Shown here one piece after another: positions 58,373 through 64,000 of a stretch of DNA of 64,000 bases. The stretch is from Centropus unirufus (Eukaryota; Chordata; Aves; Cuculiformes; Centropidae). How positions within the stretch are numbered: position 1 is the stretch's first letter; every line of letters begins with the position of its first letter. The notes beneath the pieces are model-generated. The model saw nothing but the letters and a program-made list of their open reading frames with translations, did no database searches and had not been told where the DNA came from. Both the position numbers and the translations under genes were made by a program. The stretch covers positions 1,988,104 to 2,052,103 of the forward strand of contig VYZI01000105.1 of the NCBI GenBank assembly GCA_013397695.1, given 5' to 3'.

Positions 58373-58800
58373 CGAAGAATCACAGAATGGTTGGGGTTGG
58401 AAGGGCCCTATGGTGATCACTAAGTCCAATGCCCCTGCTAAAGCAATGTCAGCTCCTGTCAGATTGCAGAGGAATGCATCCAGGTGGGTTTTTAATATCT
58501 CCAGAGAAGGAGAATCCACAACCTCTCTAGTGTGTCCCAGTGCTCTCTCACCTTCATCTGAATGATTTTTTTCTCCATGTTCAGGTGGAACTTCCTGTGC
58601 CCCTATTTGTGCCAATTGCACTTCACCCTGTCACTGGGGAGTACTGAAGAGAGCCTGATCCCATCCTCTTGGCCCCTGCCCCTTAGATATTGATAAGCAT
58701 TGATAAGGTTCTCTCTCCACTTTATCTTCTCCAGGAACAGAGCCCCCTCTCTTACCCTTTCTTCCTAAGAAAGATGCTCCAGTCAAACTTGGTGCCTTTT
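58373..58800 (-). mobile_element. CR1, type D, 5'-truncated
   Basis: GAATCACAGAATGGTTGGGG and TTGGAAGGGCCCTATGGTGA with TCACTAAGTCCAATGCC give a type D end. The minus frame 58621-58352 encodes 'REVVDSPSLEILKTHLDAFL', the type D ORF2 end also seen at 53920-53955. It continues through TTCTCTCTCCACTTTATCTT and fades at about 58800. Confidence 0.9.
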
Positions 58801-58937
58801 GCTCAGCACAAAGGGGAAAGAGTCGTGGGAGGGAGCCAAAAATCTGGTAAAATTACATAAATGGGAAACTGGGGGTTTAGAGCACAGAGGATGCATGTGC
58901 ATTGGCCATTAATTATACAATCCCGGAATTGTTTGAA

Positions 58938-59022
58938 TTGGATATATTTCTTCCTTATATCTCATCTAAATCTCCCCTCTTTCAGCTTAAAAATGTTAAC
59001 CCTCATACTGTCACTACACTAA
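58938..59022 (-). mobile_element. CR1 internal fragment
   Basis: TTTCTTCCTTATATCTCATC, TAAATCTCCCCTCTTTCAGC and TTAAAAATGTTAACCCTCAT match the reversed 'F-R-L-D-I-R-K-K-F' region. Neither the 3' tail nor a 5' extension is present. Confidence 0.83.
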
Positions 59023-59892
59023 GCTTCGCTTGGTTTGCTGCTTATCAGAAAAAAATGCACCCCTTTGTCTGTGCCCAGGCTGCAGTTTGTAAACCCATAT
59101 CCTGCATTTGGTTCCTCTCAGATCTGTTTTTTAATAGCAGATACATTCCCATCTCTATGCTTTTCCGTCACAATTTTTGCTAAAGAGAATGAGAAGGCAG
59201 TTGTGCGCTCAGTGCAGGGCTGTGGTATTGATTACAAAAATCTATGCTTGGGATCTGTGGCACCTCTGAAAAGGTTACAGTGAAGCAGGATGTGCAATTT
59301 GTAAAGGTCAAGTAGGGGAAGGAGACTCTGACTCCTGCCTGGGTACGTGTGAAGAAGGAATATATTCCAGTGAGAAAACCAAAAATGTATCTGCTGGGAT
59401 CAGCTTTGAGTCACACCATAAGAACAATTTTTTCCTTCATTTTACATGGGCATTTATTGTTGAGCATCTGACAAAACATGACCATCTGCAAGGCAGTGGC
59501 TTATTGGCAATGGCTGAGTGTCCAAGCGCCCACTGTAGTTAGTAGAAATTAAGGCAACGAATAGAGCTGAGGGGGGGGGGAATTTGTCTGACCAAATTCA
59601 GGTGTCCATAGAAGGTGGACAACAGCCCAAGCTCTCCAAACTGGATGTCCCCAAAAGACAGAGTGGCCTGGGTGGTATGGACAGATACAACATCCCAATT
59701 GTATCAGATGAGCTCATTATTAGTGGCTGACATGGAAAGAAACTCACAGAATCACTGAATCCAAGTGTGATACAGATGATAGTGAAAAATTAGTAATCAG
59801 AGGATACACCAAAGAAAACTTCAAGGACACAGCAAGAAAACTATGAAGGATGAAATTGTGCTCGGGACTGCTCTGACCCAGGTACAGAACCC
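59023..59892. other. Spacer with a 10-G run, no gene seen
   Basis: Ten consecutive G lie at 59571-59580. No interspersed repeat or exon is recognised. Confidence 0.45.
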
Positions 59893-60470
59893 AGTGTAAG
59901 GTCCTGTTCCTGAGCCAGGGCAATTCCATACTCAGTTCCAGGCTGAGCAGAGAATAGATTGAGAGCAGCTCTGAAGAGAAAGACTTGGGGTTGTTGGTGG
60001 ATTAGAAGCTCCACGAGTCAGTAGTTTGTACTTGCAGCCCAGAAAGCCAACCATGTCCATAGCACCTGCTATGTTAAAACAGGATGAGAGAGTGGGGGCT
60101 GTTCATCCTAGAGAAATCTCCAGGAAGGCATTGTAGCAGCTTTTCAGTAAAGGGGGGACTACAGGAAAGCTGTGAAGGGCTCTTTATCAGGGAGTATAGA
60201 GGTAGGACAAGGGGTAGAAGCATTAACTGAAAGAGATGAGATTTAGATATTAGGCAGAAATTATTTTCTGGGAGGTTACTGAGGTAATAGACCAGGTACC
60301 CAGAGAAGCTGTGGATACCCCATTCCTGTAGGTGTTTAAGGCCAGGCTGGATGAAGCTTTGAGCAACCTGATCCAGAAGGAGGTGTCCCTGTCCATGGAA
60401 AGGGGGTTGAGACTGGATAATCTTTAAGGTCCATTCCAACACAAACCATTCCACTATTCTATGATTCTAA
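59893..60470 (+). mobile_element. CR1, type A, with a large internal deletion
   Basis: The 5' part holds AGTGTAAGGTCCTGTTCCTG, AGAAAGACTTGGGGTTGTTG and GCAGCCCAGAAAGCCAACCA. At about 60060 it jumps from the 'QKANC' region to AGGATGAGAGAGTGGGGGCT, skipping roughly 200 bp that encode the Y-S-A-L-V-R-P-H section. The 3' end is intact with AAGGTCCATTCCAACACAAA and CCACTATTCTATGATTCTAA. Confidence 0.94.
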
Positions 60471-60974
60471 GTAGTGATTTTTTTTTCTATATTGACTACT
60501 TTGCCTAGTTAAATACTATCAAGATAGCACGGCAATGCTTGGACTTAGAAACAATTTCATTCCACTGATGCCGTTTGCCAAAGAGGCTCCTAGCCAGTTC
60601 TTAAAATAGGATGTAAAGCCAGAATAAATCCTGCTTTTCAAAGCCATTCAGATACACCATATTTAGCAAAATGTCCTCTCTTTCCATAATGACTCAAACT
60701 GCAGGTTGGTTTTTCAAATCGATTTTCCAACTGAACAGTTAAAACAGCAGGAAATGACAGTTATTAATCAGAATTTCCATTATACCTCCTGCTTTCTACC
60801 ACTCATCTTCTACTGTCCTAAGCATTGGGACATTCAATAAAGCAACCAGGAAAAAAAAAATTTTACAAAACTGGTTTTGTAAAATTTGCCAATTCATCAA
60901 AAACAAATTGCTTCACAACACTGCATTGCTCCAGTCCAATTAGATAATATGTAGCTAACACAAAGTGAAACAGT
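60471..60974. other. AT-rich spacer with a perfect hairpin
   Basis: Only the inverted repeat at 60858-60887 stands out. No gene is seen. Confidence 0.45.
60858..60887. repeat. Perfect 30-nt inverted repeat
   Basis: AAATTTTACAAAAC and GTTTTGTAAAATTT are separated by TG: 14-bp arms without mismatch and a 2-nt loop, next to a 10-A run. The sequence is AT-rich, so the stem is weak. Confidence 0.85.
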
Positions 60975-61250
60975 GAATCATCGAATCATTAAGATTGGAA
61001 AAGATCTCTGAGATCATCCAGCACAATGATCAGCCCAATGCCATCATGCCAACTAAACCATATCCTGAAGCATCACGTCTACACATGTTATGAACACCTC
61101 CAGGGATGGTGATTCCACCACTGCCCTGGGTAGCCTCTTCACCACTCTTTCAGTGCAGACTTTTTTTTCCTAATATAGAGTCTATATCCCCCCCAGCACA
61201 ACTTCAGGATATTTCCTCCTATCCTATCACTTGTTACTTGAGAGAAGGTG
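60975..61250 (-). mobile_element. CR1, type B, 3' part
   Basis: TGAATCATCGAATCATTAAG and GGAAAAGATCTCTGAGATCA open the reversed end. CTCCAGGGATGGTGATTCCA and TATCACTTGTTACTTGAGAG follow. The lineage is that of the copies at 12384 and 13630. Confidence 0.94.
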
Positions 61251-64000
61251 TTCTTTACCTGGGTTTGATTACAAAATCCATTCTGGACTTAAACCACCTT
61301 CATTATTTCTGCAGAACATTTCTTTGTCAAGAAAAAGGTGTTGCAGATTAAGTGATGCACATCATTCTTAAGAGAGAACCAGCAATATGTCTATTGATAG
61401 ACATAACGTTGACTTAACATAGGTTGATAGTAAACACAACAGTGTTTTAACAAGATTTGATGGTGAGTGTCAAGGTTTAGCTAGACAGTTCAGCAGCTAA
61501 ACAGACCATCACAAATGGTATTTTCCAACCCAGAAAACACTTTGTCAACAAATTCACAACTAAGTCACAAAACAGACCTGACAAATACATTCCCTCAGGA
61601 AAATACTTTCCACATATGTAAGAGCATGAGCTGAGCTCCTGTGTTGGTGCCTTTCCTAAGCTGTGTTAAAGTGAGATAACAGTACCACTCATAAGTACTG
61701 GTCTCAAAATGAGGACAAGAAGGACTAATAGACTAAAGGACTCATGAGTGTCCATACACTGAATTTACCCACCACTACATGAGGAGAAATTGTCCCTTTC
61801 AGCCCTGTATATGGCTTGGTGTGCCCAGCCATGAGGTCTACCCTTTTCTACCTGCAGTAGATGAACTGGAAATCTTGGGTTCTTCCCCAACAATATTCTG
61901 TGGTTTCCTTTAGGACCCAGAGTAATCCAATGCTTTTCTGGATAGAAGGAAAAGGACACAGACTAGGAAGCAGCTAGGGGGTTTGAGAGTCCTGGTCTGA
62001 AGTCTGATGTAGCCCTATTGTTTGATCTCAGAGAAGTCACATTTTCTGCCTGTACTTTGAACCACCTTTTGCCCCATCTGTCCACATGAAGCTTCAACAT
62101 CTGGTATGTAAATGGATAAGAAAGTGTTTTGTGACTGTAGAGCAAGCACAGGACTGCTTTATGTTCATAGCACAGGCCATGGTCCTTACACTTCACCCCA
62201 AATCCAAAGCACAGACATAAGAAAATGCCCTCACTTTTTCCCGCAAACAACTCAGAGATGCACGAGGCATCACCAGCAGAAGCTGGCAGGGATCCCACAC
62301 TCCGAGTCTTTTACAACCAAAAGAGCTTAGCAATTAGCAAAATAACAAAAAAATGTCAAATGCATTTTTGATGCTCTGAAGTTGCTGAGATTTTAAACAA
62401 ACAGTCTGGGCTGCTCCCACACAGAGAGGTCTGTGCACCAGCAACGTAGCAACAGCACCACCGTATGGGCATCTCCAGCTTCTACAGCCCTCAGAATCTT
62501 GTCTGTCTAGTTTGCTCTATAGACAAGATTAGCACCAAGGTAGGATTGAATTGCAGCAAAACATTGATTTCATGGTTGTCAGCAAGAACGTGTGTGATGT
62601 GAAGGCAATTTTTTCCTCCAAGGCTCTCTGGATGAGCCTCTGAAATTCGAAGTCCCAAACGGGAACAACTGGATGTTTGAGACTATGCCTGCACCTTTGT
62701 AGAAATACTCAAGGTTAAACAGGTTGCTTTCTTCTTAAACTTTTATAGCACTCTCTGGATGTACTTCTTCACTCCCGGGATTCCCAAAACACTTCCCTTG
62801 TGAGGCAAGAGCCGTGAGCCTGATCTGTCATTAGAAGAAGAAAAGGCACAAAGAGAGGAAGGAGCATGCCAGTGGTCTCTCAGTAGCCTAGTGAAAGAGA
62901 TCTCAAGATCTTTCTGCCTCTGTTCAATGTTCTGCTCTTAATGATAGCTCTGATCTCCACTGCTGGACTCAAATCTGTTTCAAGCAGCCTAGCCTGTTTT
63001 CCATATGCTCTTAAGCTTACTTGAACAGCAAACCTGGAAGTAAATCCTTGTACTGTGAGCTAGACCATGACATTAAACGGTGTTAATCATCTACACATAT
63101 AGCAGCTGGAGCCTATCTCTGCTGACAGTCAAGGGCAGCCCTGGAGCAGCAGGAATCATGTTTCCTGCTGCTGGGCCAGTGTTGTGCCTGTCCACCTCAA
63201 GACACATGCGTGGGGGAATGACAGACAGCTGAGAGGGTGATAAGAAATACTTGAGGCTGAGGCAAGGGACATACTGTGGCCTTTTGTTACAAGCAGAGCA
63301 AAGCCTGCCTGTAATCATATACATGGAATAGGCTACACAGGAGCCTACGACCGCCTGACTGCTAGCTATACATCCATCTCTGTGGACATCTGTATGTCTA
63401 CTCATTTTCAAATCTTTCTCTTCCTTGATCTATCCATCTTCCAGTCTATCCAATGACATGCCTCATTTAGGATCCACACTTCCCTCCTTACAGACAATTC
63501 TGTAATACAATCTGCCTTACTACCATCTAGTGACTCAGTCCCATTTATTCCCTGCCCATTCTGACTTGGGACAGTTCAGTGCTCCTTAGGCAGCTTGCAT
63601 TCCCAGGAACACAGCTGTGTAACCATTAGAAATTCCCACTTCAACACCCCAAATTTGCCATTAAAATCCTTTATCATACATTCTACACACCTACAGCCTG
63701 AGTAGATTTTCAGACATCAGGCTGAATACTAACTCATTCACTACACACGTACCAAGCACCTTCCAGGAGTGGAAAAGTTAATAAGATTCCCTCTGCAGCC
63801 CATTGCAACCTCCAAATACATACTTCAGAACATCATGAAAAGGAACTACAAGCCACATTCCTGCTGAGCAAGCAGCACTGTGACCTCTCTTCAGGTGTGG
63901 GCCGCCTTGGACAACAGTTCTTCTTGTTCTGGCACTTAATTCTACTTGAATTAAGGCATCTGAGAAATTGTTACACTACTGAGCTTGGAGGCCGGAGATT
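61251..64000. other. 2.7-kb terminal interval, no gene seen
   Basis: Free of CR1. A possible LTR start lies at 61468 (TGTCAAGGTTTAGC, with stem GTTTAGCT..AGCTAAAC at 61475-61502), but no matching end is found. Open frames at 61963-62298 and 63091-63411 on the minus strand have no motif. Confidence 0.4.

Noticed and set aside
1..64000. CRISPR array, operon, prophage or other bacterial system
   Set aside because: The window is vertebrate nuclear DNA with CR1 elements and an LTR; the regular repeats are CR1 tails and microsatellites.

Overview
The window reads as a stretch of bird nuclear genome with no protein-coding gene I can recognise. The main evidence is about 48 copies or pieces of the CR1 non-LTR retrotransposon. 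They are identified by their 3' tails (runs of ATTCTATG-like octamers), by the conserved pre-tail (for example CTTCCAACCC) and by remnants of the CR1 reverse-transcriptase reading frame. Summed by eye they cover roughly 17-18 kb of 64 kb (about 27%). That is well above what is usual for chicken or songbirds. From general knowledge it fits lineages where CR1 has expanded, such as woodpeckers and relatives, hoopoe or hornbills. The taxon is an inference.

Layout: CR1 copies occur on both strands in nearly equal number (about 25 minus, 23 plus) and nearly all are 5'-truncated. I sort them by 3' end into five informal types. Type A has the pre-tail CTTCCAACCCAAACC and is the large majority. Type B has TCTTTTCCAACCTTAATG. 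Type C has TTGGAAGGGACTCACAAG on the opposite strand. Type D has a GGGCCC-like pre-tail followed by a CCCCCACC-like string. Type E has an ATCTAGTCCA-like segment, here carrying an expanded AATAG microsatellite. The longest copy is 30309-31402, which still shows reverse-transcriptase motifs but has lost a catalytic aspartate. The best preserved is 45868-46671, with one stop codon and one frameshift over about 250 codons. An older, much diverged CR1 relic (about 11690-12383) is interrupted by a younger copy (12384-12918). Several copies lack a 3' end or are joined in opposite orientation to another piece, which suggests later deletion or recombination.

Other elements: a solo endogenous-retrovirus LTR at 34423-35156, two probable MIR-type SINE relics (19908-19975 and 47250-47375), simple repeats (AATAG at 10195-10277, TGGA at 4008-4031, AT at 45271-45286), several short perfect palindromes and a 14-bp tandem duplication. 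One undetermined base lies at 13027.

Between the repeats is AT-rich DNA without convincing genes. Four places carry splice-like signals around open sequence (17321-17505 minus, 33280-33370 plus, 35332-35360 plus, 48519-48574 plus). They are reported as weak exon candidates only. The window is best described as an intergenic region or the inside of a very long intron. I found no novel multi-gene system here.
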